64,000 nt of DNA from Glaciecola siphonariae (GCF_042652645.1 NZ_JBHSGU010000002.1:1488001-1552000); one strand, 5' to 3'; positions 1-9,363 are shown, numbered from the stretch's first letter. Program-made: numbers and translations. Notes: generated by a model from the sequence alone, not told the origin.

Positions 1-78
1 GCCTTTAAACAAAAACACGCAAAGCCCTAGAAATAAAACCAGAGGAAGCAAAAACCAAATAAGTCGTTTCATGCTCAT
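1..78 (-). CDS. ccmG: CcmG/DsbE thioredoxin-like protein, N-terminus only
   Basis: Only the first 26 codons lie in the window. The ATG at 78-76 overlaps the ccmF stop codon (ATGA), the same coupling seen through the rest of this operon. The visible residues begin MSMKRLIWFLLP and form one hydrophobic segment, as expected for the membrane anchor of CcmG (DsbE), the periplasmic thiol-disulfide protein that reduces apocytochrome c cysteines before heme attachment. The thioredoxin domain and its CxxC lie outside the window. The identification therefore rests on the anchor and on position directly after ccmF. Confidence 0.75.
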   Translation of the reverse strand, partial: MSMKRLIWFLLPLVLFLGLCVFLFKG

Positions 79-2117
79 CCTTTTGCCTCATTCACCTTAC
101 TTTGCACTAGCATATCTTGCTCGCTTTTTATGTCGTCAGCGCTAGCCCTTGGCGACAGAACCGATTTTACTTTCGCAATTTTCTTTATGCGGTATCGTTT
201 ATCCGCAATTGAAAAGATGCCACCGATACACATAATTACCGCGCCGCCCCATATCCATACCACAAAGGGTTTGTAGTAAAGCCTTACCGCCCAAGCGCCG
301 TTTTCGAGAGGTTCGCCAAGCGCCACAAATAAATCTCGTGTTAGCGTGGTATGAATACCCGCTTCTGTCATGGTCATGCGCTGCACGGTGTAAAAGCGTT
401 TTTCAGGTTCTAAATGAGACACTAGCACGCCATTTTTATACACATCAAAAATGCCTTTATCTGATATGTAATTTGGTCCTTTAAGCTCATTTACGCCGGT
501 AAACTCCACTTCATAATCAGAAATACTCACTCGCTGACCGGGCTCCATGCGCAGGTCGCGTTCCAGTTCGTAGTTACTTACCAAGGTGATGCCAATCAAA
601 CAAACCGCAAAACCAACATGACCGAGTATCATGCCCCAATGACTGCGTGTTAATTTACCTAAAGACGCCATCATCGATTCTTCTTTCGTTTGTGATACCA
701 CCCGTTGACGCACTTCTAATGTCGTAGACACAAGTATCCAGAAGCTCATCACCAGTCCGAGCATGCCCATATAGGTCTGTTCGTCGTATGTCGCATTGAC
801 TAACAAACCAGCGCTTAAGGCGAGGATAAAGGCAAAGACCATTTGATTTCGCAGCGCTGAAGGCTGCTGACGCTTCCAGCGAGAGAGTGGCCCAATACCT
901 AAAAACAGAACAAACGGTACGATTAATAGCGTAAACATTTGATTAAAAAACGGCGCGCCAATCGAGATTGTACCCAAACCAATTTCTTTGTGTACCAGCG
1001 GAAAGAGTGTGCCCAGCAATACAACAATAGTGGCGGCGACTAACAACACATTATTCCCCATGAGCATCATCTCACGAGAGAAAATTTCATATCGCCCAAC
1101 ACTTTTTAACTGCGACGCTCTTAGCGCATAAAGAAGCAATGAGCCGCCAATCACCACGACCAAAAGCCCCAAAATAAAGAGCCCTCGAGAAGGGTCACTG
1201 GCAAAGGAGTGAACCGACACTAACACGCCTGAGCGCACTAAAAATGTCCCAAGCAGGCTCAATGAAAATGCGGCAATCGCAAGCAATACTGTCCACGACT
1301 TAAATACTTTGCGTTTTTCTGTCACCGCTAGGCTGTGCATAAGGGCTGTGCCAACCAGCCAAGGCATAAAGGACGCGTTTTCTACCGGGTCCCAAAACCA
1401 CCAACCGCCCCAACCAAGCTCATAGTAGGCCCACCAACTTCCAAGGGCTATGCCGAGTGTTAAAAATGCCCATGCTGCTATTGTCCATGGTCTCGACCAT
1501 CGGGCCCATGTGGAGTCAAGCTGACCACCAATAAGCGCTGCAATGGCAAATGCAAAGGCCACTGCGAAGCCCACATATCCCATATACAGCATGGGAGGAT
1601 GAATAATCATGCCAAAGTCTTGCAGGAGTGGATTTAAGTCGCGACCATCTACAGGAAAAAACGGCAGCATGCTGTCAAAGGGATTAGAGGTAATTAGCAT
1701 AAAGAGATAAAAGGAAATACTCACCATGCCGAGCACTGCTAATACGCGCGCCACCATGGCTTCGGGTATCCCTTTTGAAAATAACGCCACCGCCAAAGTC
1801 CATATCGCAAAAATAAGCACCCACAGCAAAAAGGAACCTTCATGGCCGCCCCATACCGCGGTAATCTTGTAGTACAAAGGCAGCTTGCTGTTACTGTTTT
1901 GAGCAACATAGTTCACGCTAAAATCGTCAGTCACAAAGGCGTAAGTCAAACAGATATAGGCAATAAGTGTGAAGATAAATAAACCCCACGTGAGCGGACG
2001 CGCCATTTGCATGAGAGTTTGGTTATTGGTTTGCGCACCCCACAGAGGGTAAACGGCCAATAAAATTGACAATACAAATGCGATAACGAGGGTTAAGTTA
2101 CCTAACTCGGGTATCAT
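75..2117 (-). CDS. ccmF: CcmF, cytochrome c heme lyase subunit
   Basis: This is a 680-residue polytopic inner-membrane protein and full length for CcmF. It takes heme from holo-CcmE and, with CcmH/CcmI, attaches it to apocytochrome c in the periplasm. The tryptophan-rich heme-handling motif GWGGWWFWDPVENASF is at about residues 235-250. Other conserved CcmF stretches are WGGHEGSFLLW near residue 90, IHPPMLYMGYVG near 170 and LGTFLVRSGVLVSVHSFA near 290. The ATG overlaps the ccmE stop (TAATG) and the C-terminus overlaps ccmG, so it sits within one translationally coupled operon. Confidence 0.97.
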   Translation of the reverse strand: MIPELGNLTLVIAFVLSILLAVYPLWGAQTNNQTLMQMARPLTWGLFIFTLIAYICLTYAFVTDDFSVNYVAQNSNSKLPLYYKITAVWGGHEGSFLLWVLIFAIWTLAVALFSKGIPEAMVARVLAVLGMVSISFYLFMLITSNPFDSMLPFFPVDGRDLNPLLQDFGMIIHPPMLYMGYVGFAVAFAFAIAALIGGQLDSTWARWSRPWTIAAWAFLTLGIALGSWWAYYELGWGGWWFWDPVENASFMPWLVGTALMHSLAVTEKRKVFKSWTVLLAIAAFSLSLLGTFLVRSGVLVSVHSFASDPSRGLFILGLLVVVIGGSLLLYALRASQLKSVGRYEIFSREMMLMGNNVLLVAATIVVLLGTLFPLVHKEIGLGTISIGAPFFNQMFTLLIVPFVLFLGIGPLSRWKRQQPSALRNQMVFAFILALSAGLLVNATYDEQTYMGMLGLVMSFWILVSTTLEVRQRVVSQTKEESMMASLGKLTRSHWGMILGHVGFAVCLIGITLVSNYELERDLRMEPGQRVSISDYEVEFTGVNELKGPNYISDKGIFDVYKNGVLVSHLEPEKRFYTVQRMTMTEAGIHTTLTRDLFVALGEPLENGAWAVRLYYKPFVVWIWGGAVIMCIGGIFSIADKRYRIKKIAKVKSVLSPRASADDIKSEQDMLVQSKVNEAKG

Positions 2118-2584
2118 TAGTACGCTGCCTCTGCCGGTTTTTTATGGTGAATACCTAGTTTTTCCGCAAGCTCTGGCGGCATATATTCTTCATCGTGTTT
2201 AGCCAGCACTTCATGCGCCACTATCAAAAAGCCGTTTTCAAGCACGCCAGTTGCCACTATGCCTTGGCCCTCACGAAATAAATCGGGCAATATCCCAGCG
2301 TAGCGCACGGTTACCTTTGGACCTGTGTCGATTAAATCAAAACTCACCGCTAGCGTCTCGTTGTCTCTGTTGACGCTTCCGGGCACAACTAAACCGCCAA
2401 TACGAATTCTTTGACCCACGCTAGGCTTAACGCCGGTTTTGTCTTTGCCGTTATGAATTTCAGAAGGTGTATAAAACACATCAATGCTGTCGTTCAATGT
2501 ATAGAGCATCATACCCACAGCACCGGCCAGTAATATAATTACGCTAGATACTGCAAAGAGTCGCTGCTTTCTTCTTCGATTCAT
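2117..2584 (-). CDS. ccmE: CcmE, periplasmic heme chaperone
   Basis: At 155 residues this is the normal size for CcmE. It has one N-terminal membrane anchor (about residues 9-28) followed by an OB-fold domain. The C-terminal motif VLAKHDEEYMPPE contains His130, the residue that binds heme covalently in the classical chaperone, followed by the usual tyrosine. CcmE receives heme from the CcmABCD complex and passes it to CcmF. Its ATG overlaps the stop of the upstream ccmC-ccmD frame (ATGA), and its stop overlaps the ccmF start by one base. Confidence 0.97.
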   Translation of the reverse strand: MNRRRKQRLFAVSSVIILLAGAVGMMLYTLNDSIDVFYTPSEIHNGKDKTGVKPSVGQRIRIGGLVVPGSVNRDNETLAVSFDLIDTGPKVTVRYAGILPDLFREGQGIVATGVLENGFLIVAHEVLAKHDEEYMPPELAEKLGIHHKKPAEAAY

Positions 2585-3648
2585 GCTTTTTGTTCCTCAT
2601 TAACGCCCGTCTTGGTTTGCCTGCGCTTTTCTCTTGCGGCAATAATTTTTTGAGCACGTGCCTGTTGCTTAGCAACATAGTCTTTTACTGCTTTGTTCAT
2701 AAATTGGCTTTGAAATAATAAGGCGAGCATTGCCACAAGGCTGACCGAATATGACAACCATACAAACAAACCGCGCTGCCCCATATCGATAAACTCGTCG
2801 AAACTCTGAAATTTTACGCCTTGGCCCCACATAAAATAGGTACCCACACACGCCAAAATAAGACCGAGTATTAGGGCAATAGTTCGTCCGGGTATGCGAT
2901 GCAGCATATGTGTATTATCCGATAAAAACTCCGATACCCAAGGGCGATGGGCGTCTCGTTTGACCAGCTCAGATTTAAGTCGTATCAACACTACCGCGCC
3001 AATAAAACCCACCATGCCTAAAATGGAAATCACCAGCGGACTCGCCATTTCAATAGGCATTGATGGTTTGTCGATTTTACTGATGCTGGCAGGCTGGTGC
3101 AGCGTATTCCACCACTCAACCGAATACTTAATAATGGGAATATTTATAACGCCCACAATTGCCATAATCCCAGCAGCTTTGCCCGCTTGCTGTTTGTCGT
3201 CAAACGAAACATACAGCGCTATCACGCCCATATACAGAAACAGCAGAATTAATTGAGACGTTAAGCGAGCATCCCATATCCACCAAGTGCCCCACGTTGG
3301 TTTACCCCAAACTGCACCGGTAAAAAGAGAAATAAAGGTAATCACCGCTCCCACCGGCGCTATGGCAATCATCGCGGTAAATGCCGTTCGCCATTGCCAT
3401 ACAATGCCCACAAAAGCCGCAACGGCCATCGCAATGTAGGTAGTCATCGATTGAGTGGCGCTTGGCACATGGATATAAATAATGCGATACACATCAAACT
3501 GCTGATAGTCCGTAGGAGCAAAAACTAGGCCCCAAATAAGGCCAAGCGGCAGGCCCACGCAAGCAAGCATGGCAAACCAAGGAAAGAGCTGATTGCACAA
3601 CATATAGGCTCTGTCGGGCTTAGCGTAAGAATTTATCCACTTCCACAT
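2581..3648 (-). CDS. ccmC: CcmC-CcmD fusion protein
   Basis: One frame of 355 residues carries two proteins that are normally separate. Residues 1-244 are CcmC, with six membrane segments, periplasmic heme-ligand histidines His60 (YIHVPSA) and His184 (NTLHQ), and the WGTWWIWDARLTS motif at 119-131. Residues 280-340 are CcmD (SFDEFIDMGQRGLFVWLSY, then a basic tail). Between them, residues about 256-273 form a hydrophobic helix absent from ordinary CcmC or CcmD. CcmC ends in the cytoplasm and CcmD is understood to begin in the periplasm, so the extra helix would keep both halves in their known orientation. The ATG at 3648 overlaps the ccmB stop. The open frame runs upstream into ccmB but that part is a shadow. 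Internal initiation at Met273 could also yield free CcmD, although I see no strong ribosome site there. Confidence 0.9.
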   Translation of the reverse strand: MWKWINSYAKPDRAYMLCNQLFPWFAMLACVGLPLGLIWGLVFAPTDYQQFDVYRIIYIHVPSATQSMTTYIAMAVAAFVGIVWQWRTAFTAMIAIAPVGAVITFISLFTGAVWGKPTWGTWWIWDARLTSQLILLFLYMGVIALYVSFDDKQQAGKAAGIMAIVGVINIPIIKYSVEWWNTLHQPASISKIDKPSMPIEMASPLVISILGMVGFIGAVVLIRLKSELVKRDAHRPWVSEFLSDNTHMLHRIPGRTIALILGLILACVGTYFMWGQGVKFQSFDEFIDMGQRGLFVWLSYSVSLVAMLALLFQSQFMNKAVKDYVAKQQARAQKIIAAREKRRQTKTGVNEEQKA

Positions 3649-4331
3649 TAATTTTGACTCACTTTTAACGAATACGCGATAGCCCCTGGCGACACTGCAA
3701 GAGTGAACAATCCAAGTGCCGCCATAATACCAAGTTGGAAGGCGTAAGGTAATTGCAATGACGCCGAATCTATTGCCGAAGTGGCAAATATTAGCAACGG
3801 TATGAACAAGGGAATTAACAGCAAGGCCACCAACACGCCGCTGCGCTGCAGGCCGACGGTCAGCGCAACGCCAATAGCCCCAATAAGACTGATCACTGGC
3901 GTGCCTAAAAGCAAGGTGGCGATTAGCGCAAAATACATGCTCATTGTCATGTTTAAGAACAAGGCCAAAAGTGGGGATAATAATACTAGTGGCACAATAT
4001 GAATAAACCAATGCGTAAGCACTTTTACCAGCACAATCAAGTACAAGGGCGTTGGGCTAAGCATGTATTGCTCAAGAGAGCCATCGTTGAAGTCATCACG
4101 AAACATGCGCTCCATCCCCAGCAATAAAGAAAGAATTGCCGCAACCCATATCACTGCACCGCTGACTCTCTGCAATATCTCGGGCGATGGACCAATAGCC
4201 AGCGGGAAAAGCGTTATCACCATAATAAAAAACATGAGCGGCTGCATGAGCTCTGCACGCTGATGATAAGCCAATGCAATATCGCGCTTAACAAACGAGA
4301 AAAGAACCGAAAGTAAAGAAGGTTGGCTCAC
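3648..4331 (-). CDS. ccmB: CcmB, heme export complex permease
   Basis: The protein has 227 residues and about six membrane helices, the usual CcmB size. It contains the family segments ERMFRDDFNDGSLEQYMLSP and GTPVISLIGAIGVALTVGL. With the ATPase CcmA it drives release of holo-CcmE from the CcmC/CcmD complex. The start is GTG at 4331, overlapping the ccmA stop (GTGA), and its stop overlaps the ccmC start, so expression is coupled to both neighbours. Confidence 0.95.
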   Translation of the reverse strand: MSQPSLLSVLFSFVKRDIALAYHQRAELMQPLMFFIMVITLFPLAIGPSPEILQRVSGAVIWVAAILSLLLGMERMFRDDFNDGSLEQYMLSPTPLYLIVLVKVLTHWFIHIVPLVLLSPLLALFLNMTMSMYFALIATLLLGTPVISLIGAIGVALTVGLQRSGVLVALLLIPLFIPLLIFATSAIDSASLQLPYAFQLGIMAALGLFTLAVSPGAIAYSLKVSQN

Positions 4332-4957
4332 CAGCGGTACTCCAGCGCAAACTCTCGATTGGGATAATCAATGTTTATGCTCTGATGCGACGTCATTATT
4401 ACTGCGCCGCCACTCAGCAAAAAGCTTTGAATATGTTGCTCAAACATTTTTACCATGTTGACGTCGAGTGCCGTCATCGGCTCGTCTAAGACCCAGAGCT
4501 TTGCCTGACTTTGCAGCCAAAAGCGGGCGAGTGATACCCGTCGCTGCTGCCCTTGCGATAAATGCTTTACTGGGAGCGTTTCCAGCCCCTCTAGTCCTAA
4601 TTGTTCAAGCGTGTTAACAATGGTTTGTTCACTCACCGAAATATGGTGTTGGCAGCACCAATATTGCAAGTTCTCAATGGGGGTGAGCAACGCGCTAATG
4701 CCTAACTTATGCCCGAAATACATAAATGCGTGGCTCGCTTGCTCACCATCTTGATAAACGTCACTGCCGCATATGCTGACGCAGCCTTGTTGAGGCTGGC
4801 TGAGCCCTACTAAAATGCGCAGCAGGCTGGTTTTTCCTGCACCGTTTTCACCGCGCAACAAAACAAGCTCTCCGGCGTTTATTTGCAGGTGAACATTTTC
4901 AAAAAGAATGCGATCTTGTTTTTCACATGAAATATCGCGTGCAGCCAAAACAGTCAA
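4328..4957 (-). CDS. ccmA: CcmA, ATPase of the CcmAB complex
   Basis: This is a 209-residue ABC ATPase, the compact CcmA size. The Walker A motif is GENGAGKTS (about residues 36-44), the signature is LSQGQQRRVSLAR, and Walker B is LWVLDEPMTALD. It powers release of heme-loaded CcmE. The start appears to be TTG at 4957, preceded by GAGG with a seven-base spacer. It is the first gene of the minus-strand ccm operon and diverges from the FliK-like gene at 5146, so the operon promoter should lie in 4958-5145. Confidence 0.95.
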   Translation of the reverse strand: MTVLAARDISCEKQDRILFENVHLQINAGELVLLRGENGAGKTSLLRILVGLSQPQQGCVSICGSDVYQDGEQASHAFMYFGHKLGISALLTPIENLQYWCCQHHISVSEQTIVNTLEQLGLEGLETLPVKHLSQGQQRRVSLARFWLQSQAKLWVLDEPMTALDVNMVKMFEQHIQSFLLSGGAVIMTSHQSINIDYPNREFALEYRW

Positions 4958-5145
4958 GAGCTTACCTCAATAACAAAACGTGCAAATATTATCATAAAAA
5001 CAAGCGATTAACCTATTATTGAGCCTGTCTAAATTGGTCGAAAAAAACGTTTATTTGATTGGTGTCAAACCGAGCTATTAAGCCTTGAGCAAAAGATACA
5101 AAAAGCGAAGCTTATACATCACCGGCGTTTGCCGATAAATGAAGT

Positions 5146-7650
5146 ATGAATCAAAACCCTATTCCCGCTGTAAAAGCGCTTACTAGGATGCAAGAAATTG
5201 CATCCTCACATCAGCATAGTGTGGCTAGTGGCCACACCGCTAAGGTGACGCACGCAAAAAACAGCGTCAGTTTTACTGTGCTTGCAAGCAACAGTCAGCA
5301 ACTTACCCTGCAAGACAATGCCAATAAGCAGCGCTTTAACCTGCCCGCATCGGCCATAAACACAGCAAATTTGCCAAAAAGTGGTGACACACTTGTGCTT
5401 CTGAGCGCAAACACCAAGACGCTAAATTTTTCCGTAGTGCCCTCTCAACTGCGCCAGTTTAACCAGCAGGGCTTTGGGCAGCCGCTCACCAATAAGCTGC
5501 AAAATGCGGTGGTAGAAACTTGGCCTGACATCAGCAAAGGGGTGGCAAACAAAGCCTCCTTAAGTGTCGCTGCTTATCTCAGCATAGATAGCTCTGATAC
5601 GAAATTAAGCGCGTTAGCAAGGGCGCTGACTGCAAACGCGATTAAGCTTGGACAGCCACTCATTGAGCTTCCAGTGATGGCTAAAATTATATCAATGTCG
5701 GGTAAGGGAGAAACGTTAAGTGCCCTCGCGCAAGTGCAAATGAGCGGATTGAATAGCAAAGCTTTGCAGATAAACCTGCCCATACCTACTCGCTTAGCAT
5801 CAACGTTAAAAAACACTGATAATGTGTTTATGACCTTGTCAGTGAATAACATAAACGCCGGAGTAAGCAAGCCTCACGAGTCTGCAAATATGATTAAAAG
5901 CATACAGACCCAGAGCGGCGTTAATTTCAGCCAAAACGAAATCGCAAAAGTAAACGCTAGCAATCGGCAATTATCATCGCTTGTACAAAGCATTTCTGAA
6001 AAAACACTGTTTACCTTCAACAAACCAACAAGCGCCTCAGGATCAGATGCCAATAAGCATCAATTTTTGATTTCTAATCTACAAAATGGGCTGATTAAGT
6101 TGCTACCGCAAGGATTATTGGAGCAAATTCAAAAGTCCCTGCCCCCTTCGCTGGTGGAGGAAGCTAGGCTGCTAATTACAAGTACGTCAAAAACCAGCTT
6201 GAATTCGACGCAAATGAGTACTGGTAGCCAGCAAATTACGCTAAGCGCCATCGCCAAACCACAAATATTGCAGATGCAGAGCAGTGTGCTTAACACTAAA
6301 TTCCCGCAGGGTGATTTACAAGCCTTTGAACAAGACATAATCCAGCGCACTAACGCGCAAAAGACTCAAGGCACGGGCGACATAAGTTTACAGAGCGAGG
6401 CTAGCGTATCGCCAAATAATACTCGTTTGAATGCGGATGCAAGCCAATCGGGGCTTATCAAAAATAGTCTGCTGCTAAAGCTACAACAAACTATGTCTCA
6501 AGAAGCACTTGCGAATGTATCGTTAAAAATACAAAGCGCTCTTAATCACACTATGGCACATTCTGAGCCCAGCGCGCCGGTGCTAGAGCAAGTAAAAACG
6601 AGCTTAGAGCAGGTAATTCAAAACGGCAGTAAAGAAACACGTTCCGAGCTTACGCCACTACTCAAGCAGCTTACGCAAATTTTGGACAAGCCTCTTCATG
6701 GTCAATTAAATGGTCAAATAAATGGCCAAATACATGGTCAAAACCACGAACATAGTCATGCGAAAGCTAAGCTAGATGCGAAAATTGCTGACGGTTTAGA
6801 AATATCAAATACGCAAAAACCTGCACCCCTACAAAATATAGAACTCAACGATTCCGTCGACACTGACTTACCCGATATGCTGCGCAGCGCCTTAAGCGCA
6901 CAAGCGGTAACGCAAATTAATCAAGCGATTGGGCCATCAAAAATAGGCGGGCAAAATAACTTTGTAGAGGGGCTTGTCAGCCTTTTAAAGTTGAGCCTTG
7001 CAACGAAGCTCGCCAGCCCATCTGCACATTCTTCATCTAGTGCTGCGCGCTCAACAGAGCTATTACCCGTGCTTATAAGCTTTGCAGGTAATGTCCTTAA
7101 GCAAACCAATCCCAAAGCTGACAAAACGCTAAGCGCGCGAGTCCTGCAAGACATCGCTGCTGGAGACCCTCGAGGGAGTCTAATAAGCGGCATAGGCAAA
7201 TTATTAAGTAGTCATAATACCCATAAACTACGCGCTGCAGAGGCAACACTGCAAGGTCAAGACACCTACTTTTATGCGCTGCCAAACGTTATGAATAAAC
7301 AAGGTGAAGATATTGAAATTGCCATCAAAAGAGATAAAAACGATAAAGATGGCAATGATGGCACTAGCGGCGCTAGCACTTGGCGACTCGATATGAAACT
7401 TGATGTTGGAAAACATGGCACCGTGTTAGCAAAAACCGTATTTGCCACGAAAACAAACAATCAGGGAATAGACCTGCACCTTTATGCATCAAATGACGCT
7501 CTTAAAAGCAGAGTGCTGCGCTATTTGCCATATTTAAGCGAGCGCTTGGCGGCATTGGGTATAGTCGTTAACTCGCAAAAATGTGATGTTGGCAAAGTAG
7601 ATGACACCCTATTTAAAACACAACTAAATGTGATGCATGCTTATGCGTAG
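5146..7650 (+). CDS. FliK-like (Flg_hook domain) protein, orphan
   Basis: The 834-residue protein is rich in Gln, Asn, Ser and Ala over most of its length, with low complexity. A short repeat of the HGQLNGQINGQIHGQ type lies at about 6694-6750. The last 110 residues (from TWRLDMKLDVGKHGTVLAK to the end) resemble the C-terminal Flg_hook domain of FliK, the flagellar hook-length ruler. No other flagellar gene is nearby apart from the small FlhB-like gene that follows, so it may not be the main FliK. Such FliK/FlhB-like pairs beside ccm genes occur in other Alteromonadales and Shewanella-type genomes, as I recall. The function of this copy is unknown. Confidence 0.7.
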   Translation: MNQNPIPAVKALTRMQEIASSHQHSVASGHTAKVTHAKNSVSFTVLASNSQQLTLQDNANKQRFNLPASAINTANLPKSGDTLVLLSANTKTLNFSVVPSQLRQFNQQGFGQPLTNKLQNAVVETWPDISKGVANKASLSVAAYLSIDSSDTKLSALARALTANAIKLGQPLIELPVMAKIISMSGKGETLSALAQVQMSGLNSKALQINLPIPTRLASTLKNTDNVFMTLSVNNINAGVSKPHESANMIKSIQTQSGVNFSQNEIAKVNASNRQLSSLVQSISEKTLFTFNKPTSASGSDANKHQFLISNLQNGLIKLLPQGLLEQIQKSLPPSLVEEARLLITSTSKTSLNSTQMSTGSQQITLSAIAKPQILQMQSSVLNTKFPQGDLQAFEQDIIQRTNAQKTQGTGDISLQSEASVSPNNTRLNADASQSGLIKNSLLLKLQQTMSQEALANVSLKIQSALNHTMAHSEPSAPVLEQVKTSLEQVIQNGSKETRSELTPLLKQLTQILDKPLHGQLNGQINGQIHGQNHEHSHAKAKLDAKIADGLEISNTQKPAPLQNIELNDSVDTDLPDMLRSALSAQAVTQINQAIGPSKIGGQNNFVEGLVSLLKLSLATKLASPSAHSSSSAARSTELLPVLISFAGNVLKQTNPKADKTLSARVLQDIAAGDPRGSLISGIGKLLSSHNTHKLRAAEATLQGQDTYFYALPNVMNKQGEDIEIAIKRDKNDKDGNDGTSGASTWRLDMKLDVGKHGTVLAKTVFATKTNNQGIDLHLYASNDALKSRVLRYLPYLSERLAALGIVVNSQKCDVGKVDDTLFKTQLNVMHAYA

Positions 7651-7762
7651 AGAGGTGTAGCGTGCTGATTCATGATTAGTACACCACCTACTTGACGGTG
7701 CATTTTTATTTTAAACAAACAACTTGTTTATATGACACAAACAACATGCGGTAAACATATTC

Positions 7763-8143
7763 ATGAACGATAGCGGTAGTAAATACGATAGCAATAAAGA
7801 CAATAACCACGCAATTACCCAAACGCGAAGCCAGCAGGCAATTGCGCTTAAATATGGTGCCCTTGGGAACGGACAAAACGAGGTGTCTGCAGCCCCTAAG
7901 GTCATCGCAAAGGGAAGCGGCGTGCTCGCCGACGAAATTATTGCATTAGCCGAGCAGCACGGTATTTTTATCCACCAAGATGCGCATCTGAGCAAAATTT
8001 TATATCACCTAGACTTAGGGCAAGAAATTCCCCAGAGCATGTATCAAGTTATTGCTGAGCTAATCGCGTTTTCGTTTGTCCTTCAAGGAAAATTCCCTGC
8101 TCGTTGGGAAAACACACATAAACGCATCGACTTTATAGAATAA
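7763..8143 (+). CDS. FlhB C-terminal-domain-like protein (FhlB type)
   Basis: The protein has 126 residues. After a charged N-terminus, residues from about 28 match the cytoplasmic domain of FlhB: ALKYG, then APKVIAKGSGVLADEIIALAEQHGIFIHQDAHLSK, then LGQEIPQSMYQVIAELIAF. FlhB switches export specificity by self-cleavage at NPTH. Here the equivalent position reads AAPKV and the N-terminal membrane domain is absent, so it should neither cleave nor insert in the membrane. It follows the FliK-like gene by 112 bp, and FliK acts on exactly this FlhB domain in flagella, which suggests that the two products interact. Confidence 0.8.
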   Translation: MNDSGSKYDSNKDNNHAITQTRSQQAIALKYGALGNGQNEVSAAPKVIAKGSGVLADEIIALAEQHGIFIHQDAHLSKILYHLDLGQEIPQSMYQVIAELIAFSFVLQGKFPARWENTHKRIDFIE

Positions 8144-8174
8144 GCCCCCGAGCACGCTAGGGTGGTCAGGGGGC
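8144..8174. terminator. Possible bidirectional hairpin between flhB-like gene and recA
   Basis: GCCCCC at 8144-8149 pairs with GGGGGC at 8169-8174, between two convergent genes. The loop is long (19 bases) and there is no clear T-run on either side, so it is only a weak terminator candidate. Confidence 0.3.
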
Positions 8175-8209
8175 AAGCATGGTTTAACCGTTATGCTATG
8201 TGTTTATGC

Positions 8210-9256
8210 TTACTCAGACGTTCCCTCTGGAAGCGCTTCTTTTTCGACGTCTTCAGGTTTAACGGTTTTCTTAAGCAGAAGTTCTCCGCGAATGCGCCCT
8301 TCTATCTCGTTAGCCATCTCTACATGTTCTTTTAAATATTTAACAACGTTAGCTTTTCCTTGGCCAATACGATCGCCATTGTAGCTGTACCATGCACCGG
8401 CTTTTTCAACGAATTTAAGTTTGACGCCTAAATCGATTAATTCGGCTTCTTTACTTATTCCTGCGCCATACATAATTTGGAATTCAGCCTGTTTAAACGG
8501 CGGTGCCACTTTATTTTTCACTACCTTCACGCGTGTTTCGTTGCCGACAACCTCATCACCGTCTTTAATTGCACCTATACGGCGTATATCCAATCGCACA
8601 GAAGAATAAAACTTAAGCGCATTACCACCGGTTGTGGTTTCAGGATTACCAAACATTACGCCAATCTTCATACGAATTTGGTTAATAAATATCACCAAAG
8701 TATTTGAACGCTTAATATTCGCTGTTAGCTTACGCAGCGCTTGAGACATTAAGCGCGCTTGCAAACCCACGTGAGAGTCGCCCATGTCGCCCTCAATTTC
8801 AGCACGAGGGGTAAGTGCCGCGACCGAGTCAACAATCACCACATCAACCGCACTTGAGCGTACTAGCATGTCGCATATTTCAAGCGCTTGCTCGCCAGTA
8901 TCGGGCTGAGAGACTAATAGGTCTTGTATGTTCACACCTAACTTTTCAGCGTATATAGGGTCAAGGGCGTGCTCTGCATCCACGAAGGCACACGTTTTGC
9001 CTTTTTTCTGGGCTTCTGCAATCACCTGCAGGGTAAGTGTGGTCTTACCCGACGATTCTGGACCATAAATTTCAACCACTCGACCGCACGGTAATCCACC
9101 TATGCCCAAAGCAATATCAATACTCAATGAGCCTGTTGATATCGCCTCAATATCCATGGCTTGATTGTCACCCAAGCGCATAATTGCGCCCTTACCAAAT
9201 TGCTTTTCGATTTGACCTAATGCGGCATTCAACGCTTGGTTCTTTTTATCGCTCAC
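8210..9256 (-). CDS. recA: RecA recombinase
   Basis: This is 348 residues and complete. Walker A is GPESSGKTT near residues 65-73, Walker B is in VDVVIVDSVAAL, and the DNA-binding loop regions (GDMGDSHVGLQARLMSQAL, IFINQIRMKIGVMFGNPETTTGG) are intact, followed by an acidic C-terminus. It catalyses strand exchange and stimulates LexA self-cleavage. The start is GTG at 9256 (GTGAGCGAT) with AAGGAT upstream. A LexA operator lies 108 bases before it. No recX follows; the next gene is the convergent FlhB-like gene. Confidence 0.98.
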   Translation of the reverse strand: MSDKKNQALNAALGQIEKQFGKGAIMRLGDNQAMDIEAISTGSLSIDIALGIGGLPCGRVVEIYGPESSGKTTLTLQVIAEAQKKGKTCAFVDAEHALDPIYAEKLGVNIQDLLVSQPDTGEQALEICDMLVRSSAVDVVIVDSVAALTPRAEIEGDMGDSHVGLQARLMSQALRKLTANIKRSNTLVIFINQIRMKIGVMFGNPETTTGGNALKFYSSVRLDIRRIGAIKDGDEVVGNETRVKVVKNKVAPPFKQAEFQIMYGAGISKEAELIDLGVKLKFVEKAGAWYSYNGDRIGQGKANVVKYLKEHVEMANEIEGRIRGELLLKKTVKPEDVEKEALPEGTSE

Positions 9257-9363
9257 GGTTTGTATCCTTTTATTGCGCAGTCTGTTAGCACTGATTTATT
9301 TACGTCTTGCCTGTCAGCGCTTTTTGCCCCGCCACACATGCAATCATTTATATCGGAAGTATA

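Noticed and set aside
3649..4011. Upstream extension of the ccmC-ccmD frame to 476 residues
   Set aside because: It lies inside ccmB in another frame, and the residues are unlike CcmC. The ATG at 3648, overlapping the ccmB stop, gives the known CcmC N-terminus with His60 in place.
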